DNA of 64,000 bases from DATGJX01 sp963830545 (GTDB lineage Bacteria > Vulcanimicrobiota > Vulcanimicrobiia > Vulcanimicrobiales > Vulcanimicrobiaceae): contig CAWHMK010000001.1 of assembly GCA_963830545.1 (NCBI GenBank), positions 620,001 through 684,000 on the forward strand, in the 5' to 3' direction. Shown here one piece after another: positions 34,035 through 42,970 of this stretch. A model generated the notes under the pieces. It saw only the letters and a program-made list of their open reading frames with translations. It was not told the origin of the DNA and did no database searches. The position numbers were made by a program, and so were the translations under genes. Position 1 is the stretch's first letter. Each line of letters starts with the position of its first letter.

Positions 34035-34373
34035 ATGGAAGTTCGCCTGGTGCAACTGCTGGCGTCGTTCATCCGCGTGGGCGCGGAGTATTCGCTGGCG
34101 CGCCTGGAATTCGCGATGCACCATCCGCAAAGGCCGGCCCCTCCACTGCTCGATCGTCTGCCGGATGCCTCCGAGGCAAGCCTGCGGGTCGAGTGGCCGC
34201 GCATCGAGTCGCAGCTCGAAGCGGCCTGCGCCTACGCGAAACAGTTGCCGCCGCCCGGCGGTAGTCAAGAGCAGCAGGACGCCGCCGTGGGCTGGCTTCA
34301 GCGCACGGTGAAGGAACTCGACCAATATGCGCGAGCGATCCGCTGGGTTCTGACGGTGACGGAGAAGCAATGA
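34035..34373 (+). CDS. Hypothetical protein, 112 aa
   Basis: MEVRLVQLLASFIRVGAEY begins a helical, soluble protein with RVEWPRIESQLEAACAYAKQ and WLQRTVKELDQYARAIR. No domain is recognised. Divergent from the flavin reductase, and overlapping the next small gene by four bases, so these two form a tiny operon. Confidence 0.55.
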   Translation: MEVRLVQLLASFIRVGAEYSLARLEFAMHHPQRPAPPLLDRLPDASEASLRVEWPRIESQLEAACAYAKQLPPPGGSQEQQDAAVGWLQRTVKELDQYARAIRWVLTVTEKQ

Positions 34374-34534
34374 ACGACGAATTGAAAGAGCAAGCCAAAG
34401 CACGCATTCAGAAGGCGCTCAAAGAAACGCAGGCCCAAACGCAGGAAGCTGCCGTGCAACTCGGCGGTTTTCTTCGCGCGGGCGCGCAGAAGCTGCGCGA
34501 TGCGATCCGGCAGGACATCGACTCCCGCCCATAA
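34370..34534 (+). CDS. Small helical protein, 54 aa
   Basis: A 54-residue frame coupled by ATGA to the gene before it. It reads MNDELKEQAKARIQKALKE, then QTQEAAVQLGGFLRAGAQKL and ends DAIRQDIDSRP. It is rich in Ala, Gln, Lys and Glu and would form one or two amphipathic helices, resembling small antitoxin- or histone-like or YtxH-like coiled proteins. No function can be assigned. Confidence 0.5.
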   Translation: MNDELKEQAKARIQKALKETQAQTQEAAVQLGGFLRAGAQKLRDAIRQDIDSRP

Positions 34535-34540
34535 CCGCGC

Positions 34541-35701
34541 TTATTCGTGCAATCCTAGAGCCAGCATCATCTTGTAGCCGACTTCCAGAGCGCGTTCGTC
34601 GATGTCGTAGTTCGCGCTGTGCTGCGGAAAAACGCCGAGTTGCGGTCCGCGTGCACCCACGATGAAATACGCGCCCGGCCGCTGTTCAAGCATATACGCC
34701 ATGTCTTCCGCCCACATGACGATGTCGTGCGGGTAGACCACGTTCTGCGCACCTAAAACCCGTTCGCCGGCATTCCGCACGATGTGGTTCATTGCCGGAT
34801 CGTTCACCGTCGGCGGGTAGCCATAGCGGTACTTCAGTTCGCACTCGACGCGCATCGCTTCCGATAACCCGCGTAGAATGCGTTCCATCCGTTCGGGCAT
34901 CGATTCGCGCACCTCACGATCGAAGCTGCGTACGGTGCCTTCCATCTCCGCTTCGCTCGGAATGACGTTGAACGTCGAGCCCGCGTGGAACTTTCCGACG
35001 GTGAACACGGCCGGATCTTTCGGCGCGATCTCGCGGCTGACGATCGTTTGCAGCATAGTGACGAAATGTGCACCGGCGACGATAGGATCGACGGCGCGCT
35101 CCGGCATCGCTCCGTGGCCGCCTTTGCCGCGAATCGTCAGGTGGAATTCATCGGAAGAGGCGAAAAACGGGCCGTCCCGTAAGCCGATCTTTCCGGCTTC
35201 CAAGCCGCTGAACACGTGCAGAGCGAAGCAGCGGTCGACGTGCGGATTTTCCAGAGCGCCGTCCTCGATCATGAGTTTGTTGCCCGCGTAGCCTTCTTCG
35301 CCCGGCTGAAAGCAGAAGACGAGCGTCCCCGGAATTTCCGCCCGGCGCCGCGAGAGTTCTCGCGCCGCGCACAACAGAATCGCAATATGTGCGTCGTGCC
35401 CGCACGCGTGCATCACGCCGTTGTTGGTGGATTTGTATTCGACGTCCGCAACTTCGGTGACGGGGAGCGCATCGATGTCGGCGCGCAGCAGCGTCACCGG
35501 CCCGGGGCGGCCGCCGCGCAGCGTTCCCAGGATGCCCGTTTGGCCGACACCCGTCCGAATCGCATCCAATTCCACGCCGCGCAGTTCGCGTTCGATGTAT
35601 GCCGAGGTCTCGAACTCTTTCATCGAAAGCTCGGGATGCATGTGAAAATGGCGCCGGTGCCGGCTGAGCTCTTCGAGCGGTGCGGAAAACTCCCAAATCA
35701 T
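34541..35701 (-). CDS. M20D-family amidohydrolase (N-acyl-amino acid / hippurate hydrolase type)
   Basis: A 386-residue zinc amidohydrolase. RRHFHMHPELSMKEFET starts the fold; metal ligands lie in MHACGHDAHIAILL, CFQPGEEGYAGN and FALHVFSG, and the last in VFPQHSANYDIDE. The dimerisation domain is SSDEFHLTIRGKGGHGAMPE. Family members release amino acids from N-acyl, N-aminobenzoyl or IAA conjugates. ATG 35701. The substrate cannot be read from sequence. Confidence 0.9.
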   Translation of the reverse strand: MIWEFSAPLEELSRHRRHFHMHPELSMKEFETSAYIERELRGVELDAIRTGVGQTGILGTLRGGRPGPVTLLRADIDALPVTEVADVEYKSTNNGVMHACGHDAHIAILLCAARELSRRRAEIPGTLVFCFQPGEEGYAGNKLMIEDGALENPHVDRCFALHVFSGLEAGKIGLRDGPFFASSDEFHLTIRGKGGHGAMPERAVDPIVAGAHFVTMLQTIVSREIAPKDPAVFTVGKFHAGSTFNVIPSEAEMEGTVRSFDREVRESMPERMERILRGLSEAMRVECELKYRYGYPPTVNDPAMNHIVRNAGERVLGAQNVVYPHDIVMWAEDMAYMLEQRPGAYFIVGARGPQLGVFPQHSANYDIDERALEVGYKMMLALGLHE

Positions 35702-35800
35702 CGAAGCGGCGGTTCAACGGCGCAGCGTGCCGGTCCGCTGCTCGAGGACTCGCGGGCAGCCGCAGGATTTCGCCCGCCGCGCGGGCGAGTACGCTCGGCT

Positions 35801-36830
35801 GTGGCTCCCAAGACGAAGACCCAGAACACGCCGTTCGAGCGGCACGGCCTTTCCGACGAGCAGCTCGTCGCGTTGTGGCGCACGATGCTCATGCACCGGC
35901 GCTTGGAAACGCGCGGCTTCGAGCTCGAATCGACAAGGCAAGATTCCCTTTGCGTCCGCCGGCGAGGGCCACGAAGCGGTGCAGGCCGGTGCCGCGATGG
36001 CGTTCGAACGCGGCAAAGACATCCTCGTACCGTATTATCGCGATTTGGGTCTGGACTTGGGCGTCGGACTTTCGCCCTACGAGGTTCTCCTCTCGCTCTT
36101 CGCCCGCGCCGGCGATCACAGCGGCGGCCGGCAGTTTCCGCATCATTACGCGAGCAAACGTCTAGGTATCTACTCGATCAGCTCGGTGATTGCGTCGCAG
36201 CTCCCGCACGCAGTGGGCGCGGCATACGCACTCAAGCACCGCGGCGAACATGGCCGCGCAGTTTTGACGACGTTCGGCGACGGCTGTACGAGCGAAGGCG
36301 AATGGCACGAATCGCTCAACTTTGCGGCCGTGCACAAACTGCCCGTCGTGTTCCTTTGCGAGAACAACGAGTGGGCGATCAGCACGCCGCTGCAGCTGCA
36401 AATGGGCCAGCCCGACGTCTGCAAGCGGGCGGCGGGATACGGCATCCCCGGCGTACTCGTCGACGGCTTCGATCCCATCGCGTGCTACGCTGCCACAAAG
36501 GAAGCACTCGAACGCGCGCGGCGCGGCGGCGGACCGACGCTGATCGAAGCGAAATGCTATCGCTTCCTGGCCCATACGACCGACGACGACGACCGGACGT
36601 ACCGTACGCGGGAAGAAGTGGCCGAGCGCCGCAAACTCGATCCGGTGCCCGGCTTCGAACGCTTGCTATTCGACCAGGGCATCCTCACGGCAGAGCAGGC
36701 CGAAGCGATTAAAGCCTCGGTCCTTGCCGAAACGAACGAGGCCACGGACCGGGCGGAATCGGTGCCGTATCCACGCGCCGAAGACCTCTACGCGAATCTG
36801 CACGAAGGGCCGTGGGAACCGTGGCAATAG
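35801..36830 (+). CDS. 2-oxoacid dehydrogenase E1 alpha subunit, copy 1, one-base frameshift
   Basis: A thiamine-diphosphate E1-alpha subunit of about 342 residues. The first 45 residues (FERHGLSDEQLVALWRTML, RRLETRGFEL) lie in one frame and the rest in the next: RQGKIPFASAGEGHEAVQAG, YYRDLGLDLGVGLSPYE, the ThDP motif TTFGDGCTSEGEWHESLNFA with VFLCENNEWAIS. One extra base near GAGCTCGAAT (35921-35930) explains the shift. It is closely similar to the intact copy that follows. GTG 35801 is the likely start. Branched-chain or pyruvate specificity is undecided. Confidence 0.85.
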
Positions 36831-36857
36831 TCGCGGCCCCGTCGAATAGGAAGAACG

Positions 36858-37886
36858 ATGGCTAAGACCGGCACTCAAATGACCAAAACGCTGGAGCGGT
36901 ACGGGCTCTCCGACGAGCAGCTCAAAGCGATGTTCCGCAACATGCTCCTGCAGCGCCAGCTCGACAATCGCGGCTTTCAGCTCAATCGCCAAGGAAAAGT
37001 GCCGTTTGCGCTCGGGAGCGAGGGCCACGAGGCGCTCCAGTCCGGCGCTGCGATGGCTTTCGAACGCGGCAAGGACATCCTCGCGCCGTACTATCGCGAT
37101 CTCGGTCTTGCGATCGGCATCGGGCTCACGCCGTACGAAATCATGCTTTCGATTTTCGCGCGTGCCGACGACCACAACGGCGGCCGGCAATTCCCCAATC
37201 ACTACTCGTCGAAAAGAGCCGGACTGATGTCGTTTTCGTCGATCCTGGCGGCGCATATTCCGCATGCGGTCGGCGCGGCGTACGCACTCCAATACCGCGG
37301 CGAAGCCGGTCGCGCCGTTCTCGTAACGTGCGGCGACGGCACGACGAGCGAAGGCGAGTGGCACGAGTCGATGAATTTTGCCGCGGTCCACAGGCTGCCG
37401 CTCGTGATGCTGGTCGAAAACAACCAGTGGGCGATCTCGACGCCGCTCAGCCAGCAGATGGGACAGCCCGACATCTACAAGCGCGCTGAAGGCTACGGCA
37501 TGCCGGGGGAGCAGTTCGACGGATTCGATCCGATCGCGACATACGACGCCGTGCACCGCGCAATGGAGCGCGCGCGCACCGGCGGCGGACCGACACTCGT
37601 CGAAGGCGTGTGCTACCGGTACCTCGCGCATTCGACGGACGACAACGACATGACGTACCGCACCAAGGACGAGGTCGTCGAGCACCGCAAACACGATCCG
37701 GTTCCGCGCTTCGAGCACATCCTGATCGAAGCCGGCGTCATGAGCGGCGATGAGATAGAAGTCATGCGAAAAGACGTGCTTCGCGAAACGAACGAAGCGA
37801 CGGACAAAGCCGAAGCAATGCCGTATCCCGAGGCGTCCGATCTCTACAAACATCTTTATGAAGGGGCTTGGGAGCCGTGGCAGTAG
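36858..37886 (+). CDS. 2-oxoacid dehydrogenase E1 alpha subunit, copy 2
   Basis: A 342-residue E1-alpha: YGLSDEQLKAMFRNMLLQRQ, RQGKVPFALGSEGHEALQSG, the ThDP-binding VLVTCGDGTTSEGEWHESM and VMLVENNQWAISTPL, and the phosphorylation-loop-like YLAHSTDDNDMTYR. E1 decarboxylates the 2-oxoacid and hands the acyl group to lipoyl-E2. It begins 28 bases after copy 1, and its end overlaps E1-beta, so it is the copy tied to the complex by translation. The sequence leans to the branched-chain (Bkd) or acetoin-type E1 family. Confidence 0.9.
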   Translation: MAKTGTQMTKTLERYGLSDEQLKAMFRNMLLQRQLDNRGFQLNRQGKVPFALGSEGHEALQSGAAMAFERGKDILAPYYRDLGLAIGIGLTPYEIMLSIFARADDHNGGRQFPNHYSSKRAGLMSFSSILAAHIPHAVGAAYALQYRGEAGRAVLVTCGDGTTSEGEWHESMNFAAVHRLPLVMLVENNQWAISTPLSQQMGQPDIYKRAEGYGMPGEQFDGFDPIATYDAVHRAMERARTGGGPTLVEGVCYRYLAHSTDDNDMTYRTKDEVVEHRKHDPVPRFEHILIEAGVMSGDEIEVMRKDVLRETNEATDKAEAMPYPEASDLYKHLYEGAWEPWQ

Positions 37887-38881
37887 CGGTAGGTTCGACC
37901 GAGATTCTCAACAACGTCGAGGCGGTTCGCCAGACGTTGTACGAGGCAATGAAAAACGACGATCGCACCGTCATTCTCGGTGAAGACGTCGGCGCGCGCG
38001 GCAACGTTTTCCTGATCACCAAGGATTTCATCAAGGAGTTCGGCCCGGAACGCGTGATCGATACGCCAATTGCTGAAGCGTCGATCGTCGGGATCGCGGT
38101 CGGCATGGCTATGGAGGGGCTGCGTCCGATCGCGGAGATTCAGTTCGCGGACTTCATCTATCCGGCGTTCAACCAGATCGTCGGTGAAGCGGCCAAGACG
38201 CGGTATCGTTCGAACGGCGAATATACGTGCCCGCTCGTCATTCGCACACCATACGGAGGAGGCGTGCGCGGCGCGCTTTCGCATTCGGTGTGCATCGAAG
38301 CGCTTTTCTACCACGTCCCCGGATTGAAGATCGTGGCGCCCGCGTTTCCGGCGGACGTCAAGGGCTTGCTCAACGCCGCCATCGACGATCCGGATCCGGT
38401 GCTTTTCCTCGAACACAAAAAAACATACCGGCTAATCAAGGGCGAGGTGCCGACGGGTCACTATACGATTCCGATCGGCAAAGCCGACGTGAAGAAAGCC
38501 GGCAATCAACTGACGGTCGTTTCGTACGGTTTGTACGTGCACTGGGCGCTCGAAGCCGCGAACGTGCTCGAGCAGGACGGCATATCAGTAGAAGTGATCG
38601 ATCTGCGATCGATCCGGCCGATGGATCGCACGACGATCTTGGAAAGCGTGCGCAAGACGCGCAAGCTGCTCATCATCCATGAAGACAACAAATTCGGCGG
38701 CGTCGGCGCGGAGATCAGCGCGATGGTCGCCGAGGAAGCGATGTTCGAACTCGACGCACCAATCCGGCGTCTGTGCGCGCCCGACGTTCCGGCAATGGGC
38801 TATGCGCATCCGCTCGAAGAGGAGTACATGAGTTCGCCGGCCGGGATGGCTGACGCAATGCGCGCACTGGTGAGGTTCTAA
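37877..38881 (+). CDS. 2-oxoacid dehydrogenase E1 beta subunit
   Basis: A 334-residue transketolase-like E1-beta. ILGEDVGARGNVFLITKDF, DTPIAEASIVGIAVGMAMEG, IAEIQFADFIYPAFNQIVGE and VIRTPYGGGVRGALSHS are typical, with the C-terminal transketolase domain VEVIDLRSIRPMDRTTIL. It completes the E1 alpha2beta2 enzyme with one of the two upstream alpha subunits. GTG 37877 overlaps the alpha-2 stop by ten bases; the next gene begins two bases after its stop. Confidence 0.92.
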   Translation: MAVAVGSTEILNNVEAVRQTLYEAMKNDDRTVILGEDVGARGNVFLITKDFIKEFGPERVIDTPIAEASIVGIAVGMAMEGLRPIAEIQFADFIYPAFNQIVGEAAKTRYRSNGEYTCPLVIRTPYGGGVRGALSHSVCIEALFYHVPGLKIVAPAFPADVKGLLNAAIDDPDPVLFLEHKKTYRLIKGEVPTGHYTIPIGKADVKKAGNQLTVVSYGLYVHWALEAANVLEQDGISVEVIDLRSIRPMDRTTILESVRKTRKLLIIHEDNKFGGVGAEISAMVAEEAMFELDAPIRRLCAPDVPAMGYAHPLEEEYMSSPAGMADAMRALVRF

Positions 38882-38883
38882 AA

Positions 38884-40200
38884 GTGGCGACGACCATTAC
38901 GATGCCGCAACTGGGTGAAACGGTTACCGAAGGTACCGTGGAACGCTGGCTCAAGAAAGCCGGCGACGCAGTTGAAAAATACGAAGCGTTCGTCGAAGTT
39001 TCGACGGACAAAGTGAATTCCGAAGTCCCCGCTCCCGTCACCGGCAAGATTCGAGAGATTCTGGTACAAGAGGGAACCACGGTCGCGACCGGCACGCCGA
39101 TTGCGGTCATCGAAGAGGTCGGTGCCGCGGCCGAGAGCAGCACGCCGACCGAACCGCCGAAATCCCAAAACGCCATGGCCCAAAGCGCAAATGCCGAGCC
39201 GGTTCCCGGATTCAATCTGCCGGAATTACCGGTAAAGCACGCAGCTCCGGCGGGCGCGGTTTCCAACGGACACACGAGCGTGCCCTCCGGCAACGGCGCG
39301 GCGGCCGAAGCCGCACTTCGCGGAGCTTCGCCTGCGGTCCGCCGGCTCGCGCGCGAACATCACATCGACATTCGGGCGCTGCGCGGCAGCGGTGCGAACG
39401 GACGCGTGACGGCCGACGACGTTCTCGCGGCGGCGCGCACCGTGCCGGCCTCGAACCGTGCACCCGGCGGCGAAAAGACCACGAGCACGTACGGCGAGCC
39501 GGTTCCCGGCACGCTCATTCCACTCAATTCGGCGCGCCGCATCATCGCCGAAAGAATGGTCGAGAGCAAACATACGGCTCCCCACGCGTGGTCGATGGTC
39601 GAAGTCGACGTCACGAACGTGTGGAAATGGCGTGCGCGTGAAAAAGATCGCTTCGAGCGCGAGAACGGCTACAAGCTGACGCTGCTGCCCTTCTTCATCC
39701 GCGCAGTGGTAGAGTCGCTCGCGGTATTCCCGCTGATGAATGCGAAGTTCACCGCCGGCGGCATCCTCGTCGAAAAAGACGTGAACATCGGCGTGGCGAT
39801 CGGATTGCCCGCGAATCTCGTCGTTCCGGTGGTAAAAAACGCGGACAAGCTTTCGATCAAAGGCATTGCGCTCGCGAGCGGAGATCTGATCGAACGGGCG
39901 CGCCGCAGCAAACTCAGTGCCGATGATTTGCAAGGCGGCACCTTCACGGTCAACAACAACGGGGCGAACGGATCGTACGCTTCCGCGCCCATCATCAACG
40001 GCGGCCAAGCCGGCATCGTCACGATGGAAACGGTCGTTAAAAAGCCCGTCGTCACGGCAGACGACGCAATTGCCATCCGCCACATGATGAACGTATGTCT
40101 ATCGCTGGATCACCGCGTCGTGGACGGTTACGTTGCGAGCGGTTTCCTTGCCGACCTAAAAAAGCGTCTCGAAGCGATGGGGCCGGCCGGCGTACTCTAA
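38884..40200 (+). CDS. Dihydrolipoamide acyltransferase, E2 of 2-oxoacid dehydrogenase
   Basis: A 438-residue E2 with one lipoyl domain (1-77, lipoylated Lys43 in VSTDKVNSEVP), a linker, a peripheral subunit-binding domain (about 140-178, SPAVRRLAREHHIDIRALRG then GRVTADDVL) and an acyltransferase core (about 205-438) ending in LSLDHRVVDGYVASGFL with the catalytic His and Asp (HRxxDG). It transfers the acyl group to CoA. With E1-alpha/beta it makes a branched-chain or pyruvate complex; E3 must be coded elsewhere. Confidence 0.93.
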   Translation: MATTITMPQLGETVTEGTVERWLKKAGDAVEKYEAFVEVSTDKVNSEVPAPVTGKIREILVQEGTTVATGTPIAVIEEVGAAAESSTPTEPPKSQNAMAQSANAEPVPGFNLPELPVKHAAPAGAVSNGHTSVPSGNGAAAEAALRGASPAVRRLAREHHIDIRALRGSGANGRVTADDVLAAARTVPASNRAPGGEKTTSTYGEPVPGTLIPLNSARRIIAERMVESKHTAPHAWSMVEVDVTNVWKWRAREKDRFERENGYKLTLLPFFIRAVVESLAVFPLMNAKFTAGGILVEKDVNIGVAIGLPANLVVPVVKNADKLSIKGIALASGDLIERARRSKLSADDLQGGTFTVNNNGANGSYASAPIINGGQAGIVTMETVVKKPVVTADDAIAIRHMMNVCLSLDHRVVDGYVASGFLADLKKRLEAMGPAGVL

Positions 40201-40211
40201 ATCGGGCGCCG

Positions 40212-40388
40212 CTAGCGGATGAGCGGCTGCGAGGATTGCCCGACGAAGAAATTCAGAGTGAATACGATGACCCAGAAGGCTGCGATCGCAAGCAGCAGCA
40301 CGATGGATTCCGCGCGCTCACGCAGGCGGGCGGTCTTCCGGAGGCGCCAATCTTTAGGCAGCAGATCGACGGCGGGGTTATGCTTCAC
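40212..40388 (-). CDS. Small single-pass membrane protein, 58 aa
   Basis: A 58-residue frame on the minus strand, GTG 40388. A basic N-terminal half (PKDWRLRKTARLRERAE) leads into one hydrophobic helix (IVLLLAIAAFWVIVFTLNFF) and a short tail ending SSQPLIR. A GAAG box lies just upstream. Its charge pattern predicts an inside N-terminus. Convergent with the E2 gene. Unrecognised family; supported by the clean hydrophobic segment and position. Confidence 0.55.
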   Translation of the reverse strand: MKHNPAVDLLPKDWRLRKTARLRERAESIVLLLAIAAFWVIVFTLNFFVGQSSQPLIR

Positions 40389-40526
40389 TATCTTCTTATT
40401 CCCTAAAAACGCGGGCGGTTCGCATCACCGAGTGAATTTCAATTATAGATCGGGTGGGCCAAACGCCTTGCCCATCAGTCTAAATAGAGACCTAGGTCAT
40501 CTATGTTTGGGACGATGCGGGACGTT

Positions 40527-41396
40527 TCAGCGCAATTCGAGTATCTGGGCGATATTCGCGCGCGAGTCGATGACCGCCTCGATGCGTCCTTCTGCCGACG
40601 TGAGAAGCGAGGTCACCCCCGGACCGTGACCCGCGACGAACGATCGTCCATGTACCACGATACCGACGGAGACCGCGCCGGTGCGGTAAAGCCGTCCGTA
40701 CGAATGATCGGCATCGGCGATCGCGACGATATCGCCAAGACGAAGATCGCGCAGACCGTACTTTTCCGCGATCGCGTCGTCGAACGTTTGGATGTCGCAA
40801 TCTCCGCGGACGACTGTGGAACGTCCCAGACCCGAACCCATCACCGCGGCGGGAACCGTTTTCGCAACTCGAACGCGCAAACGTCCGTCGCTCGCGAGTT
40901 CCGGCGCCCAACGTTCGAGAAAATCCGGATCGGCGTTGAACACGCCGATGTGCGGCGCATCGAGCAGGCGCAATCCCAAACCGCACGCCCAGATCTGAAT
41001 TTTGTCGCCGAGAACCATGTCGCGCATGACCTTAGGAGAGAAATCCACCATGACGTGCTCGATGCCGCCGTGCTTGCCTGTAACGCGCCCCCGCGCGCCT
41101 TTGGCGTCTCCTGAAACGACCACGGCTTCGTTGCCGACACACGCCAGCACGTTCAGGGATAGGTTCTGCTTTTCGTCGGTGTGGCGAATGCTCACGCCGG
41201 GTTCGACGTGGTCGGCCATGAACTCGAAAGCGCCGTCGCCGACCCGGACGTTCACATTGATGCCGCCGACGCTGGGTAAGATGCGCGGCTGCCCGTCGTG
41301 ACTTACCTCGTACAGACCGGTATTGAGCAGCGGCGGCGCCGCCTCGCCCGCCACGGCGGTAATGACCAATTCCGAGCGATTGATCCGAAGGCTCAT
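40527..41396 (-). CDS. DUF4438 family protein
   Basis: A 289-residue protein of the DUF4438 family type: LLNTGLYEVSHDGQPRILP, VGGINVNVRVGDGAFEF, MADHVEPGVSIRHTDEKQN, NVLACVGNEAVVVSGDAKG and VTGKHGGIEHVMVDF with IQIWACGLGLRLLDAP. It is soluble, beta-rich and of unknown activity. ATG 41396 lies only 27 bases from the divergent queD start, so the two promoters must overlap coding sequence. Confidence 0.75.
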   Translation of the reverse strand: MSLRINRSELVITAVAGEAAPPLLNTGLYEVSHDGQPRILPSVGGINVNVRVGDGAFEFMADHVEPGVSIRHTDEKQNLSLNVLACVGNEAVVVSGDAKGARGRVTGKHGGIEHVMVDFSPKVMRDMVLGDKIQIWACGLGLRLLDAPHIGVFNADPDFLERWAPELASDGRLRVRVAKTVPAAVMGSGLGRSTVVRGDCDIQTFDDAIAEKYGLRDLRLGDIVAIADADHSYGRLYRTGAVSVGIVVHGRSFVAGHGPGVTSLLTSAEGRIEAVIDSRANIAQILELR

Positions 41397-41423
41397 TCTA
41401 TGCCACACCTCGAACTTTGAGCA

Positions 41424-41789
41424 GTGCAGATTCGCAAGATTTTCCGGTTCGAGGCGGCGCACGTTCTCCCTTACCATCTAGGCAAATGCGCCCGGCCCCA
41501 TGGCCATTCGTACCGGTTGGAGGTGGCCGTCCGGGGACCGCTCCAAAGCAGCGGCCCCGGGCGAGGGATGATCGAGGATTTCGACACGATCCGCCAAGTC
41601 GTCCATCGCGAGATTCTGGACGCGGTCGATCACGTCTCGCTGAACGACCTCATCGAAAATCCGACTTGCGAACGTATCGTTGCCTGGATCTGGGAACGCC
41701 TGCAGCCCTCGCTCGCGGGCCTCGACGAACTCGTGCTCTGGGAAACGGCAACCTCGTGCGCGGTCTTGGGCAAGAGCGATTTTCGCTGA
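41424..41789 (+). CDS. queD: 6-carboxy-tetrahydropterin synthase QueD
   Basis: A 121-residue PTPS-family enzyme. Zinc ligands are in FEAAHVLPYH and CARPHGHSYRLEV (C-x4-HGH), and the catalytic region is GMIEDFDTIRQVV and ENPTCERIVAWIW. It turns dihydroneopterin triphosphate into the 7-deazaguanine precursor CPH4. GTG start; its TGA overlaps the queE ATG by one base. No QueC or FolE lies in the window. Confidence 0.9.
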   Translation: MQIRKIFRFEAAHVLPYHLGKCARPHGHSYRLEVAVRGPLQSSGPGRGMIEDFDTIRQVVHREILDAVDHVSLNDLIENPTCERIVAWIWERLQPSLAGLDELVLWETATSCAVLGKSDFR

Positions 41790-42364
41790 TGCTGCAGCTC
41801 GCTGAGATCTTTTACAGCATTCAAGGCGAGGGAACGTTCACCGGAACGCCCGCCGTCTTCGTGCGCCTCGCCGGCTGCAATCTCTCCTGCGATTTTTGCG
41901 ATACGGACTACTCCCTGAAATTTTTTGCAAGTGTGGACGAGGTCGTGAGGCGAGTGCGCGAGCTCGCAGGCGATTGTCCCACAGTCATCCTCACCGGCGG
42001 CGAACCGCTCGCGCAGCGCGAAACGATCGATCTCATCCCTGCGCTCAGGCGTGACGGACGGCGCGTGCACATCGAATCGAACGGCACGCTGTACGCAGAA
42101 TTACCGACGGACGTGTGGCTTTGCGTCTCTCCGAAGGAACGCGTCGATCCGCGCATGATCGCGCGAGCGGACGAACTCAAACTCATCGTGGACGAGCGCG
42201 TACCGGAAGAATGGCTTTCGCGCGCGAACGACCGGCAGGTGCTTCTGCTTCAACCCGAAGGGAACAAGGCGAAGAACATCGCGCTCGCGCTCGAGTACGT
42301 CAAAGCGCATCCGCAACGGCTGCGCCTTTCCCTGCAGACGCACAAACTCATCGGAGTTCCGTAA
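41789..42364 (+). CDS. queE: 7-carboxy-7-deazaguanine synthase QueE
   Basis: A 191-residue radical SAM enzyme. The cluster motif CNLSCDFCD (C-x3-C-x2-C) is near residue 31, after IFYSIQGEGTFTGTPAVFVR, which is diagnostic for QueE; VILTGGEPLAQRE and RVHIESNGTLY follow. It contracts CPH4 to CDG, the precursor of queuosine. Directly coupled to queD. The next gene, mqnB, starts three bases after the stop. Confidence 0.93.
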   Translation: MLQLAEIFYSIQGEGTFTGTPAVFVRLAGCNLSCDFCDTDYSLKFFASVDEVVRRVRELAGDCPTVILTGGEPLAQRETIDLIPALRRDGRRVHIESNGTLYAELPTDVWLCVSPKERVDPRMIARADELKLIVDERVPEEWLSRANDRQVLLLQPEGNKAKNIALALEYVKAHPQRLRLSLQTHKLIGVP

Positions 42365-42367
42365 CGC

Positions 42368-42970
42368 GTGATTCTGGTCACTTGCGCGATCGGTAAAGAG
42401 CTCTCGCTTTTCCAACCCGTGCCGCACGTCGAGATGCTCGTCACGGGCGTCGGTCCCGTCGAAGCTGCGGCGAGCGTGTCGCGTGCCCTCGCGCAAAGCA
42501 CGTACGATCTGGTCGTAAACGCGGGAATCGCGGGAGCATTCGAAGGCGTCGCGGACGTGGGCGAGGGCGTGGTCGTTTTGGACGAGATGTTCGAACTCGA
42601 TTTGGAAACGGGCACGCCGATATCTTTGCCGGACGGCGCGCGCATCGTCAACCATGCCAGTTCGGATCTCACGCTTGCCGATCGCCTCGTGGAGCTGGGC
42701 TTTCGAGCGGTTCGCGGCATCACGGTACCGCGCGTCACCGCAACCGACGAAGGCGCCTCCAGACTGGCCGCTTTCGGCGCGGGCGTCGAAACGATGGAGG
42801 GTTTCGCGGTACTGCGCGCAGCGGAGATTGCGGGCGTTGCGGCCATCGAAGTGCGGGGAATATCCAATATCGTGTGCGACCGTAAGAACAGCCGCTGGGA
42901 TTTCGCTGCCGGGGCGCAAGGAGTGCAAACGATTTTGACCGCGTTGCTCTCACTGGTGACGTCGGCGTGA
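42368..42970 (+). CDS. mqnB: Futalosine hydrolase MqnB
   Basis: A 200-residue nucleoside phosphorylase-fold hydrolase: ILVTCAIGKELSLF at the start, EMLVTGVGPVEAAASVSRAL, LVVNAGIAGAFEG, then AGVETMEGFAVLRAAEIAG and EVRGISNIVCDRKNSRWDF, the MqnB end signature. It cleaves hypoxanthine from futalosine in the alternative menaquinone pathway. GTG start. It overlaps mqnD by four bases. Confidence 0.9.
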   Translation: MILVTCAIGKELSLFQPVPHVEMLVTGVGPVEAAASVSRALAQSTYDLVVNAGIAGAFEGVADVGEGVVVLDEMFELDLETGTPISLPDGARIVNHASSDLTLADRLVELGFRAVRGITVPRVTATDEGASRLAAFGAGVETMEGFAVLRAAEIAGVAAIEVRGISNIVCDRKNSRWDFAAGAQGVQTILTALLSLVTSA

